Source of the DNA: Cornus controversa | Taxonomy: Eukaryota; Streptophyta; Magnoliopsida; Cornales; Cornaceae | Reading direction: 5' to 3' | Assembly: GCA_026545225.1 (NCBI GenBank) | Contig: CM048848.1 | Location: forward strand, 12,256,853 to 12,320,852 | DNA: 64,000 bases | Shown: positions 22,595 to 33,418 of the stretch, in pieces | Numbering within the stretch: the stretch's first letter is position 1 | How the letters are laid out: the number at the start of each line of letters is the position of its first letter | The notes under the pieces: generated by a model | Databases searched by the model: none | Told to the model about the DNA's origin: nothing | What the model saw: only the letters and a program-made list of their open reading frames with translations | Position numbers and translations under genes: made by a program

Positions 22595-23083
22595 TGTTGG
22601 GGGCAGCAAAAGCGAAAGCAAATAAAACAATCACATATAAACCACAAACAAAACACAATATATACGTGGTTCACCCAACTCTAGGGCTACGTCCATGGAG
22701 AGAGAAATTTCACTATAATTGAGAAGAGAATATACACCATGCAGAGAGTGCCTACCACACACACTATTTCACTCCCTTTTGGCATCTTTTCCTCAGAATT
22801 ACATATACTCTCTCATCTCCTTAGAGTACTTACCAATCCCTTACATCTTTCCTCTCTTTCTACCCATCCACTCCACTCCATCATGAGGTTACAACTCTCT
22901 CAACTCATAAGTCTCAACCCATGCCCTAAGTATCTATTTATAGAGCCCAAAACTTAATTCCTTGTTGGACAAGGATTAAAATTTCTTAGAACTCAAAACT
23001 TGCCTAACAAGAAATTTTCTAAAATACAATTCTAAAATAGAAACTTATTTATACAAGGAATTTGAGACACACAATACCTAACA
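22595..23083 (-). repeat. 5' LTR of the TRIM
   Basis: On the minus strand it starts TGTTAGGTATTGTGTG and ends TGCTGCCCCCAACA. The last 80 bases have the GTGGTT...TGTGATTG...CCCCAACA pattern common to plant copia-type LTR ends. Confidence 0.75.
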
Positions 23084-24503
23084 CATTCTAAGTATTTATT
23101 TACTAAATATGAATTTAAAGATGCACACTGGAAATCAATCTACTACTTTCTAACGATTTAGCAATAAGGCACACATAGAACATATATCAAGGGTGAATAT
23201 TGTTGACCTCTCCTGAAATTTATCTTATTATCTCTGAAGTTTACCTTATTATCTCTCAGATGATACTTTTTGCAAAACTATTCTGACCTCCTCTGTCAGA
23301 AGTTAACCACATGTTAAATTACTATTTTTCCCTCACTGAAAGTCTAAAAAAATGATGTTATCTGGTCTAAGGTCAATTTATATTTATACCTCTACACTAT
23401 CTGTCACGCCCCGATTCCCGAGACCCGGAAATCGAGGTGTGAACCCCGTGAGATCACCCTCACGACATAACCTCCACCTGATCATGCAACCTCAACTTCC
23501 TATCATTTTTACGAAAATTGGGCATGACCCACTCTAAATAATCAGCTCTTGGCATGATATACCTGTTTCACAATTTATATGGACACTTCTGGGCACGTGT
23601 CCCCCCAATATTTCTACACATACATAATGCAATCATAAATACATGTCTCAGTCCTTGAATGTCCGTATTTAATACATACATCACATGAATAAATACAATT
23701 GAAGGGACTGAATCAATACACATCTCTCCATACATTTAACTCAAATGTAATACGTCTATCTATCCAATATCCTGGACATAAATTAGATTCTAAGGAATCT
23801 AATTACTACCTCTGCAACTGATGCTATCAGTTTTCCCAACTGACTCCAAAACCAACAATACCTGCAAAACCTGGGAGGGGGTGAGCTCAAAGGCCCAACA
23901 AGGTATGTAGAACCATACTATCACCGCTGCAGCAGGTAGATCCTCACATATTCTCAAAAATATACATGCACTTAAATATATCACAATATTTAAGACCATG
24001 CCCCACCTAGCATGCATGAACCAAGGATGTACATGGCTATTCTAGCACATATGAACATACAAAATCCACTGTACATGACTTTAGAAATCATTTTCAACAT
24101 GCTTGAAAGCAGTAAACATTAGGCATCAATATGTATATAGAACATATATATCAACACATTTACATAAACGATGTAAATCAACTACTACATCTCCTACTCG
24201 TCAAGTAGCACATCTCAAATGCAATAAAGATGCATTTAAACCATATAACATGCTCAAAAGAAATAGATATCCAGCATGTATCATGTTCTGTCACAAGCAA
24301 CGCATATATAAGAATGCGGTTAACACACAGCATGCTTCACAATAGATAATGTAAGCAAGTTCACACACTTGTCCCTCTCCCGGACTCAACCCAATATCCT
24401 AACATGATTCTTAACCAATCATGTGACCGAGACGCCTCCCACACAATTCCAACACCCTCACCGAGTCATCACGTACTCCAAGGTGATTAGATAGTTTTCC
24501 TCG

Positions 24504-24760
24504 CCGAGTAAATCACATACTCCAAGGCGGTTAGATCGTTTTCCTCGCCGAGTAAATCACATACTCCAAGGCGGTTAGATCGTTTTCCTCGCCGAGTAAA
24601 TCACATACTCCAAGGCGGTTAGACCACCGTCATCGAGTATTTACCTACTCCAAGATGACGTTACCACTCCAATGCTCTCATCGTGACCGAGTATTGACCT
24701 ACTCTGGATGATTTGCCCACTTTATGACCACAACCCTAACCGAGTATTGACCTACTCTAG
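24504..24760. repeat. 44-bp tandem repeat and degenerate units in the LTR
   Basis: The unit CCGAGTAAATCACATACTCC plus 24 bases occurs three times exactly spaced by 44 bp (starts 24504, 24548, 24592). It is followed by shorter relatives containing CCGAGTATTGACCTACTC up to about 24760. Equivalent repeats with another unit occur in the LTR at the window end. Confidence 0.9.
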
Positions 24761-27302
24761 GTTATTCAACCACACTTCCCCGTTTCCTCACAACGGCACC
24801 ATATATGCATTTCGAACATATAATAACTAAACATTTCAATGTTCATGCCTCACAATACCTAAGCTAGTTAAAAGAACATAGCATGCATTTCATCTCCACA
24901 TAAACCTACATATAACCACATATGTCATTTCCCTCCCACATATGCAATATGGATGCATATATATACATAACATAACATTTTCATGCATCAACCCATGCTT
25001 ATGAACACTAAAAAGAAGTATTTAGCATGCTTTTCGTCACATTCCAACACATATAGCACATACATATTCAAAACCCGCATAATACCTCATATATGCAAAC
25101 AACTTCAACTCTAGCACATATTTATCATGCTATAACCAATGCATACATTTTCTATAAACAGATAGCATGCATTTCATTCACGTAAACCCACGTGTAATCA
25201 CGTACATGTCAAATCATGCATATAAATCACATATACACATACACTAGCATAAATATAGTCATGCTCACAGTCAATGCATGTATTCACTACAAGTGGCCAA
25301 CATACATTCCAATCACATCACAATATATGTATAAACACATATATATTCTGTCACCATATATGTATTAAGAACATATAGAACACTTAGCACATCGTAATCA
25401 TGCTTTGTGAATGCCCGCCAAAAGTTATTTCCATACTTAGCATGCATTTCTACCTCCGCACCATATATATAATCACCTATATATATTGAACATCATGCGT
25501 GAGAACTACATATGCATACAAGACAACATGTAATATATTTTCACTCACATCCCACGTATACTCAATGTCCACCTCTATACATATATATATGCACACACAT
25601 ATATATATATATACACAACCGCCACATATGATCAAAGTAAGAGCATATGCAAATTAAACAATATACTTAAAGTATATACGTAGGAGATAGAGGCAAGAAT
25701 CAACTTGCCTTAGGTCCTACTATTATTGTGCCCGTGCTTGCAAACCGGCCCATTTTCCTTGTTCGGTCCAATCTCGTATCCAAGTCCCGTGTTAAAGCCC
25801 ACACAACAATCCTCTGAACCATTTCCTTCCTCTTTTTATTTCCATGCTTGGATCAATTTAAATATGGCAACCCAATAATCGATAACTAATCAAACAAATC
25901 CAAATCCTTGGCCCAATTTGCATTCTAAGCCCAATTTCATGGTTGCCCAAATTAATGATCCAATATCCAAGGCCCCATCCCATTATCAATGAGGGCCCAA
26001 ACACACACCAACCAAAACCCATGGCCAGCACTACCACCTCTCATGGCAGCGAGCTCCAACATTGTCCAAGCATCATCGCCGACACCAAACAACCAATTCA
26101 CAACCATCAAACCGCCAGCCATGGTCATTAAGAAATTCCACAGCCATGCATGAACCCGTGCACAGCCGATTCCCATCTGCAGTTAACTCACCCATTTCAG
26201 TCGAACCTTGCACTACCGGACTATGGGCAGACCCCTGCCCAAGCTTGGCTAGAGTGCCGAACGACCAATTCCTCATCACCACCACAGACTGCCTTCAGCC
26301 AATCTTTCAAACTACCAGCCTACACAGTCGTCCAACCGAAGCTCCATGAACCCGAAACCACCTTCTCGGCATCAAGTCCACCCATGGCAACCCACCACGT
26401 ACCAATCCAAACCCAAACTGTGACCATCCCTATCACCTTCTCCATCGCAAGCTGAAACCATCTCGGAACCAGTCATGGCCGCACCAATAGCGAGCTTCCA
26501 AACAGTCCATATGATCGGTCGGCCGAAATGACACTTTCGGTCGGCCGACAGAATCTACCGGTCGGCTGAAACTGCGACGCCTGACCCGTCGCTTCCCAGC
26601 CTTCTTCCCCGATCACTCTGCTGCCAGAATGCCCTCTATAACACTCAAAACTCCTGCTGTCGTCAACAATGGTGGCCACCCAACCACCTGCAACAACCTA
26701 CCTACCACCATGAACCTTCATGGTTCTTATCCTCAAGCTCAACCCCACATAACAGAGGAGCACCAACTGCAACCGAGAAGTCCTCTAACCAAACCCAGCA
26801 TCCGAAGCTCTAAGAAGACCCACCATGGACCTCCCTCAGTCACTGACAGCCACCAGCCGTGGGCTTCTCTCTCTCGACTTCACCTTCTTCTCCCTTTCTC
26901 TCTCTAGCTTTCTCTCTCTAAAGCTGTTTCTCTCTCTCTCTGCGAACTACTCTCGGTTCACTCTCTTTCTCCTCTTTTCTTCTTCCAAGCTTTCTCTCTC
27001 TGGAAAGCTTGGTCTCTCTCTCTCTCTCTCTTCCCTTTTTTTTCTTTCTTTCTTTTCTTTTTCAATTCTTCTCCTCCTCTCAGCCGACCCACATGGGTCT
27101 CCTTTTATTTTCAATTACCTTCTTGCACTCACATGCACCACATGTTTTGTGCACCACCCACAGCCACATATATAATACGTAATATATATATATATTTATA
27201 TCATATGGGCATCAATACACCCATACACCTATACGTATATACATATATATATACCAATACGTACACACAACTTTACATGCATATAAAATACATTCACTGT
27301 GG

Positions 27303-27305
<3 letters not shown>

Positions 27306-27350
<45 letters not shown>
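27306..27350. repeat. (TA)n microsatellite
   Basis: An uninterrupted alternating TA run of about 45 bases lies inside the first 200 bases of the minus-strand LTR. More TA runs occur at 27590-27650. Confidence 0.95.
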
Positions 27351-27354
<4 letters not shown>

Positions 27355-27488
27355 ATATATATAAATAACCACATCCTCCATCTTAATATATATAGCTATC
27401 CACACCTTTCCGAATTTAGTTAATTCGAAAAAAATAAATCCGGTCAAAATTCATCCGGAACCGGTCAAAAAAGTTTCCGGTCCTTACA

Positions 27489-27958
27489 CTATCATTCTGT
27501 CTTTTTGGACCTTAGCCTCCACCAGGAACGCCCATGCACTCTCACCAAACACTATTATATATATGTATATATATTAACCAATTATATGTAAATTATATAT
27601 ATATATATTAACCAATTATAGGTATTATATATATATATATATAAATATATATTCACAAATTAGGAAAAATTATAGTAGTATTGTGTTAGCCCTTGACAGT
27701 TGTCCCAAGGCAATGCATAGGCGTGAGGATGCATGCTATACCCTTGCATGGCTAAAGGTTGACACACTTAGCCTCAGTAGCAGTTTTGTAAATATATGCA
27801 AGTTCTATTGGAAGGGTATTTCTATAAATTGGTATATTGGGGATTTTCGGGAAATATTATTATTCTTCCTCAAACATAGAGGATGTCTACTTCTGACAGA
27901 TTGGTGAAAGTTACTTTTACATATATAGGGGGAATGGGTACTCAAATATTTCCCCCCA
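27489..27958. other. MULE interior between LTR elements, no gene
   Basis: TA-rich runs are followed by sequence whose right end (about 27840-27958), in reverse complement, reads GGGGGAAATATTTGAGTACCC and later CTGTCAGAAGT. This resembles the left end of the enclosing element at 23191-23300 (GGGTGAATATTGTTGACC, CTGTCAGAAGT). No gene is seen. Confidence 0.4.
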
Positions 27959-29065
27959 AGTTAAGGGTGGGCTATGCCATGGGCATGCCCCAAGCCTTGT
28001 GTATGGCTTAGCAAGCCTTGCATACGCACAGACCCTTGAGCACTATTGACGATTTTTAAATTATTAGGCGGGCCATGGCTGATGGTGGCAGCACATGGGC
28101 ACACATTGAATGGGGTGTGGAAGACATTCTGTGAGCATGGCTTGTGGTGGCTTGATAGACATGTATAGCTTATGCTTTGTGGGCTCAGTTAGCTTGATTC
28201 TCGGATCTATAGGTGGACATGGCAAGACAAAGCTTGGAGGTATATGGCATTCGAGGCATGGACTAGGTCATGGAAGCCACACTCACTAATTAGTCAAGCT
28301 AGTAGGCAATTCAGTTGATGGCTTTTCTCAGATGTTAATGACTCGTATGCTCTGTGATGCATATGTGTTGTTGAGACAACATTCTTCATTTAGAGATGGA
28401 CATGTGTGGGCAATTATGAGCACAAGTGGTTGGCTTGTAGCAAATGATTGTGTGTGACAATGCATATGGCAATCAAGAGAAAGGCTTGTGGTAGTTGCTT
28501 GGTGGCTTTGTCCTATTGGTGCACTGTCGTAGCAGTTAGGGATGTCAACTGCAGACATAGATGTGGCAATTTTTGATTGGTTCCTTGTCCTAGTAATTTG
28601 GGAGTGTAAATTGTAAATAAATGTGTTTGTCTTCCATTGGTTAGCAACCTAGGGCAGTTGGGGTTGTCAACTGCCATTCTATATATTGCCTAGATATAGG
28701 CTAGGCAATGAGTGGGAGAAAACTGCCTAGTGCATGGATGGCTTGTGATTGGTTCAGATGCCTTAGTGGTTGGGTTGTAACCACACTAATGTAATCATTG
28801 GGCAGTTATAAGCATGCAGTTGTAGACAGTTTTGTAGAGTGCTTATATATCTACAATGTTTGGGTTGCGAAGGCATATGAGTGTGTGTTATGTTATGCAT
28901 ACAAGTGTGCCTGAACCTTAGTGCGAATTTTCTTGTAAGTTTTGAGTTAATAAAGTTTGAAAAGGTTGGGACCTTGGTCCTACTTGTCCTGTAAACTCCG
29001 ATGTGTGCTTTATACTTCTGTTGTGTGCGTGTTAGGCTGAGACTTGGTGGCTCCAAGGGTCATTA
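27959..29065 (+). mobile_element. LTR-like stretch, probable solo LTR with unclear left end
   Basis: The sequence has LTR features: TATA-like CTATATATTGCC (about 28680), a TTAATAAAGTTTG polyadenylation-like signal (about 28947) and an end GGGTCATTACA at 29065. No primer site follows, no coding region is present and no target duplication was found. The left edge could be near 27684 (TGTTAGCCC) or 27959. It may instead be unknown MULE cargo. Confidence 0.4.
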
Positions 29066-30016
29066 CAGCAGCAAAAATTTCGGTGCTAAATTGGCCCCAT
29101 AACATATAGTGTGATGGTTCAAATTGATTATAGAAAAACAATGCATTCATGAGTAATCTTCATAATTGTAACATTCAATACTCAAGAGTTTTTAAGCATA
29201 CTTGATACCCATTATTGTAACCACGTCCACCACCTCTCTTACCACCGCCACCACTGATCCTTTTCTTCTCCGATCTGATGGTTATGTTGTTGAAGTTTTC
29301 ATATACAGAATTAATTTGATGTTTTCTGTTATGACATAATCAATTTCATCTCCAAAACTCAACCTAATTGATGGTTGTTGTTATTGAAGTTTTCATACAT
29401 GTATATATCTATGAATGTGAATATATATAATGCGAGTTTTTAGGATAATGGATATGAAACCCAATTTGAACACAAACAGGCAGTAAATACATACATATGT
29501 GTGTTTATGTATGTATATATGTAGGTGTTAAGATATTATATATACAATATAAAGCTGAGATTGAATGTATGAATCAGTGTTATTGACATTGGGAAGCTGT
29601 GTGGTGATGGGTGATTGTATGGATTTGTGACTTGAATGGCGAATTTGAGGAAGACATGATAGATGGTAGTAGTTTAATATACTTGGAAACAATTCCAAAA
29701 ATTGTATGGATTGAATATGTGGAACCCTCGCTTTTTAGCTACGGATGATGAAACAAGGCACGGATTAATTGGTAGATTGATACAAAGGAAGTTGATTGGG
29801 GTGGATTAGTGTAGATAGAGAGAAGTTTTTTTAAAATGGGTCTTCTCAGAGAAAAATAAATAAATAAAGAGTTGAAGGGTAGTATTGTCTAAATATAAAT
29901 GGTTAAAATTGTCATTTTACTATTTCAATAGTAGTTTCGACATTTAAAATGATTAACTAACGTCGGGATTGGCTGAAATTATTTGGAGAAATCTCAAATG
30001 AGGCTGACTATCATTT
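29066..30016. other. Right part of the MULE block
   Basis: The sequence includes a short repeat of GATGGTT(A)TGTTGTTGAAGT (about 29276-29295 and 29373-29392), a possible captured exon on the minus strand and the right terminal repeat region. No complete gene is visible. Confidence 0.4.
29195..29310 (-). pseudogene. Possible captured exon, glycine/arginine-rich
   Basis: The minus strand reads NFNNITIRSEKKRISGGGG, continuing KRGGGRGYNNGYQ, and is followed by a GTATGC that could be a splice donor. The RGG-type composition and the preceding NITIRxEKKR stretch recall the RRM-to-RGG tail of RNA-binding proteins such as plant G3BP/NTF2-RRM proteins; that assignment is only a guess. Its place inside a Mutator-like block fits gene-fragment capture. 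It is too short to exclude chance. Confidence 0.25.
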
Positions 30017-30704
30017 AGCAAAAAGTTTCAATAAATTTTTCTTCGCTTAAAAGAAAAAAACTCTAACTATCATACGTATTCACAATATACAAAACATAAG
30101 ATCAAAGAAATTTACTATCAAAAGTTACAAAATCAAGCACTAATCAATTGAATATAGGATTTCTAGTTACCAAGAATACATGATATTAATGACGAAAATA
30201 GTAAAATTTAATCAATCTTGGGAAGCAATAATCATAAACTTTAAAACCATAAACAAGAGAATTAAGGAAAAGAAAACTAGAAGATCATTTTAATAATGGG
30301 TTTTCCTCCTACACCTTAGTTGAGTAGTTTTAGATACACATAGTAGAAAAAAAATAAAAATGAGATAACGAACACCATAATTGAAAGAACTAAAATCCGG
30401 AATTCTTCCAACTCAGTGCTCTCCGACTCACTTCTCTTTCTTTTCTGCCTCCTCTCATATATATATGATAGTCTCTCTAGTTTTCTTAAAAGAAGAAATA
30501 AATAACTTGAAGAAGAAGAAATATGCCTTTCAAAAATTCATTGATTTGCAGCCAAAGTTTGAACTAGTAAATGTGCTTTTTACGATATTTTTGTAAAATA
30601 CTAAAGTGAGGACTTTAAGTCTTCTTTCTACGGCTGTTGTTTGCGTCTTTTGGATATTCGAGTTCAAAGATATGATAGATTTATCAAAAATGATAATTAG
30701 ATAG

Positions 30705-30810
30705 AATTGTTGGACCTAAATTTTTACATTCATTGGACGCATGTGATGAGTGCGTGGGGTGGAAACCACCACATGAATACAATGGAGGTAAAAATTTAGG
30801 TCTAACAATT
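30705..30810. repeat. Short foldback element, 106 bp
   Basis: The ends are inverted repeats of about 23 bases: AATTGTTGGACCTAAATTTT at the left and its near complement, AAAATTTAGGTCTAACAATT, at the right. The centre carries a smaller hairpin (GTGG...CCAC). It may be a tiny MITE; no target duplication is clear. Confidence 0.7.
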
Positions 30811-30950
30811 ATTCCCGAATAACATAGTTCGCAGATTTATTGAGACAGTTTTACAACTTTCATTCTAGGTTTATTTTCAAAATAGAGTATAGAAGTTGTT
30901 TATCTTCAATAAAGAGCCCAAAAAAAAATTTTGACCAGTTAAAACTCTTA

Positions 30951-31026
30951 TAGAATTCTATCAAAATTATCTTGATTATTGGATTAACGAGAATTCTATC
31001 AAAATTATCTTGATTATTGGATTAAC
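30951..31026 (+). repeat. 38-bp tandem duplication
   Basis: A 38-base unit containing AGAATTCTATCAAAATTATC occurs twice in direct succession and is essentially identical. Confidence 0.92.
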
Positions 31027-31520
31027 TTGTAGGCTCAATCTCCTCAATTGGTCTTTGAAATCTTTATTTGTTTAATTTGCTGTCTGTGAATAAAATGATT
31101 TAAATAACTTCTTTTTGATGAAAATCAATAACCTGAAAAAAGATAAAAACCCATTTATTAATAAAAGTAATATAGAAAAAAAAAATACTAACAAATATAA
31201 ATTTAAAGATAAAATGTTTACAAGATATGCACTCATCATTTACAAAAGTAAATTACATTTGTATATATGTATTTTGAATTTATCATCCCATTTATATTTA
31301 CTAATTTTTTTTCTTAGAATTATATTCACTGTAAAATATACGGGTTAAATTAGTTTATGATTGTTTCTCTAAATAGACTTTATCTGACTCAATTTAAATT
31401 TTATTAGGAATATATTTGGTGAAACCAAAATTTATTCTAAATATTTTACTAATTTAACTAAGTCATATATGAATTGAGTTTTTCACATCTTATAAAAAAA
31501 AAAATTTGTTGGGATCATTA

Positions 31521-31625
31521 TTGTTGGAATATATTAGTATATATCTTGCTCCCCCCACTCATAGGAATCCTAATTTGATGCGAAAAAGATACCATATAAA
31601 ATATATACTAATATATTCCAACAAT
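31521..31625. repeat. Short foldback element, about 105 bp
   Basis: TTGTTGGAATATATTAGTAT at the left pairs with ATACTAATATATTCCAACAA at the right, about 25 paired bases around a 55-base loop. Size and TGTTGGA ends resemble the foldback at 30705-30810, but the inner sequences differ. Confidence 0.7.
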
Positions 31626-33267
31626 TATAGTCAACTATTTTTCTCTCCATGTCTAAAATATTTAGTAATTATCTTACTTTTTTGTTTTATTTTATAATTT
31701 GATATTTGTAGTCATAAAAAATATATAAATTCATATACAAACTTGAATCCAATTTTATTGTATTAACATAAAATCAACACATAATTCGTATATATACATA
31801 TAAGCCCACATATAAGGAGAGAACAATTAAGAAAAAAGAAAAAAAAAATTTGTGGAGAGAGAGAGAGAGAAGAGAGATACCCATTTTGTTTTGAAAACAT
31901 AGTAGAAGATGGAGAAATTATACAATATCCCGTAGTATTTTGCCACGTGATATTCTTTAAATGAAAACTCAATATTTCTCTTGAAAACCTTTCATGTCTT
32001 TATTATAAATGAGAATTCTGAATTTTCATTAGAGGGGGCATCACGTGTAAAAATATCTCAAGATATTATATACTTTCTCGTAGAAAAAGACCTGCTGAGA
32101 AGAATCAAAAGGAGTCTTCATTACCCATACGGCAGACAAAAATTTGAGCTAATGGAAGAAAAACATTGAAACCCCAATTGAATTTTAGCTCAGAAAAAGA
32201 AGAGACATCCTACTTCGGCTGAGTAATCGTGGAACAAGACAAATTGATGATGCAATTCTAAGTAAGAAATCAGATGAAACTATTTTAGTTGAAATTCAAG
32301 AATCAAAAGTAAAATCTGTATATTAAGACATTTACAAACATATATATACCCATATGCACACACATATACAAACATATATTCTGTCGAAGTCGATATCAAT
32401 CTTGAGCAAGTTAGGTTCCGAATGTCGATCGAGATGGAAGAGCCATTTATGGAATTCAAATCATTGAATTAGGATGCTTGAAATTATAATGCATTAATGG
32501 TCTCAAGATTATCCAAATTGCATCTTCACACAGCTTTTTAAAATGATTTGGACCGATTTTGAGCTTTCACTTTGTGTGATATAAAAGAGTGAAAATTCAT
32601 TTTGTGTCCATCAAGTATTTAGATCATTCGGCACTTTTGAACCTAACCTGGACAGATACAGGTCTTGGACAAAACATTTGGTATAAATTGAGCTGCCTAA
32701 AGTGGATTCTTTCATACTCTTAACCTGTCTCTAGTCCCAAGTTTTATCACTGCATTAAAGCTTCCTGCTCATATCTTAGTGTGACTTAAGATAATACGTA
32801 GCTAGGTGTTTATATATGAATTAGAATTGACAAAGAAACCTAGAGAGAAATGCAAACAAACAAAAAAAGTAAAAGAAAAAAGCAATTCTTATCGCGTCAA
32901 AAAACAAATGATCAAAGATGTCATTGATTGAACAAAATTATGTTTGAACAAAATTATGTGTCCAAGTGTTCCGTTACCAGCATAGCTGTAGGTTAATATA
33001 TATAGAGAAGGAGAAAAGAGAAGAGAGAGAAATCTAGGGCAATTTGCAATTTACACAGGAAGTCCTTAAACATAACAGTGCAATACTAGATTCATACAAC
33101 CTTAACTTGTTCCTAGTTACGTTTACGCATTAAAGACCCCAACACTAACAACTATAACAACTATATTGTTGAATCATATGAAGATTCCATTTGCATCTCA
33201 CCATTGCATGAAGATGTTATCCTCCAAGAAAATAAATACATGAAGATGGAGGAAATTGTGGTTGCTC

Positions 33268-33418
33268 TTCCTCCTCCTGGGGATGCAAAATGTTGGATCA
33301 TATTCCTCCTCCTGGGATGCAAAATGTTGGATCCTATTCCTCCTCCAATGTTGCATCCTATTCCTCCTCTATTCCTCCTCATGCAAAATGTTGGATGCTA
33401 TTCCTCCTCCTGGGGACC
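33268..33418 (+). repeat. Degenerate minisatellite, unit about 30-35 bp
   Basis: The phrase GATGCAAAATGTTGGATC plus TATTCCTCCTCC recurs four to five times with varying spacing and point changes. Both strands stay open through it, giving proline/serine-rich frames that I take as a by-product of the repeat. Confidence 0.8.

Larger units (their letters stand above)
21820..23083 (-). mobile_element. TRIM-like miniature LTR element
   Basis: Two LTRs (22595-23083 as 5', 21820-22341 as 3' on the minus strand) flank only about 250 bp. The internal part holds a primer site (minus-strand GTGTTATCAAAGCTGA beside the 5' LTR, about 22578-22594) and a polypurine tract (AAGGTGGAGAT, 22342-22352) directly before the 3' LTR. 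The flanks CATTA (21815-21819) and CATTC (23084-23088) match at 4 of 5 positions. No coding capacity. The LTRs differ at about one base in five or six, so the element is old. A large internal deletion of a copia element is the alternative. Confidence 0.78.
23402..27488 (-). mobile_element. Ty3/gypsy chromovirus solo LTR, 4.09 kb
   Basis: On the minus strand it starts TGTAAGGACCGGAAACTTTT and ends GGGCGTGACA. The flanks are a perfect 5-bp duplication, CTATC (23397-23401 and 27489-27493). No primer site or coding region exists inside, so a single long LTR remains after recombination. It has a 44-bp tandem repeat at 24504-24635, a GGTCGGCCGAAA motif repeated at about 26514-26570, a CT-rich promoter-proximal part (26860-27060) and a (TA)n run near its start. 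Small open frames at 25.9-27.2 kb are part of the LTR. Confidence 0.88.
23195..30016. mobile_element. Mutator-like (MULE) insertion, non-autonomous or Pack-MULE
   Basis: The left end reads TGAATATTGTTGACCTCTCC and the reverse complement of the right end reads ATGATAGTCAGCCTCATTTG. They share the pattern CCTC, GA(A/G)ATTT, then a GTTA-rich stretch, as diverged terminal inverted repeats do. Comparison with the uninterrupted LTR at 58587-58595 shows the flanks ATCAAGGGT (23186-23194) and AGCAAAAAG (30017-30025) both align to the same nine bases, consistent with a 9-bp target duplication. No transposase is visible. It contains a gypsy solo LTR and an LTR-like stretch. A second end-like stretch at about 27840-27958 means two nested elements are possible. 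Confidence 0.5.
21571..30480 (-). mobile_element. Athila-type LTR fragment split by TRIM and MULE
   Basis: Three pieces (21571-21819, 23084-23194 and 30017 to about 30480) align in order with the minus-strand Athila LTR at 58226-58990. Shared phrases include GGCAAAAACGAGATCGAACTCAAG, CATTAAATCCAT and CATAAGATCAAA. The interruptions are the TRIM (21820-23083) and a Mutator-like block (23195-30016). The part of the LTR beyond 30480 and the rest of the element were not found, so this is a fragment. Confidence 0.75.
30481..33264. other. AT-rich intergenic stretch with small repeats, no gene
   Basis: The longest open frames (30381-30596, 31115-31348, 31981-32169) are lysine/asparagine-rich or match nothing known to me. 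The stretch contains foldbacks at 30705-30810 and 31521-31625, a tandem duplication at 30951-31026, a purine run (GAGA) at 31855-31875, and a doubled TTGAACAAAATTATGT at about 32930-32957. Confidence 0.5.

Noticed and set aside
21820-23083. Cassandra-type TRIM carrying 5S rRNA sequence
   Set aside because: No 5S promoter-like A and C boxes are visible in the LTRs, and the LTR ends are TGTTA...CAACA rather than the Cassandra type.
24504-24760. CRISPR-like regular repeats
   Set aside because: Units of 44 bp are contiguous tandem copies without unique spacers, inside a plant LTR.
26514-26570. Rho-like or transcription terminator hairpin
   Set aside because: The GGTCGGCCGA repeats form palindromes but lie in a plant LTR leader; a bacterial-type terminator makes no sense here.
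25943-27175. Several open frames of 60-116 residues rich in Pro, Ser, His and Leu
   Set aside because: They lie wholly inside the 4.09-kb solo LTR, overlap on both strands and show no domain. The CT-rich leader of the LTR explains the Leu/Ser-rich one.
27133-27447. Ile/Tyr-rich frames on both strands
   Set aside because: Produced by the (TA)n run at 27306-27350 and neighbouring TA-rich sequence.
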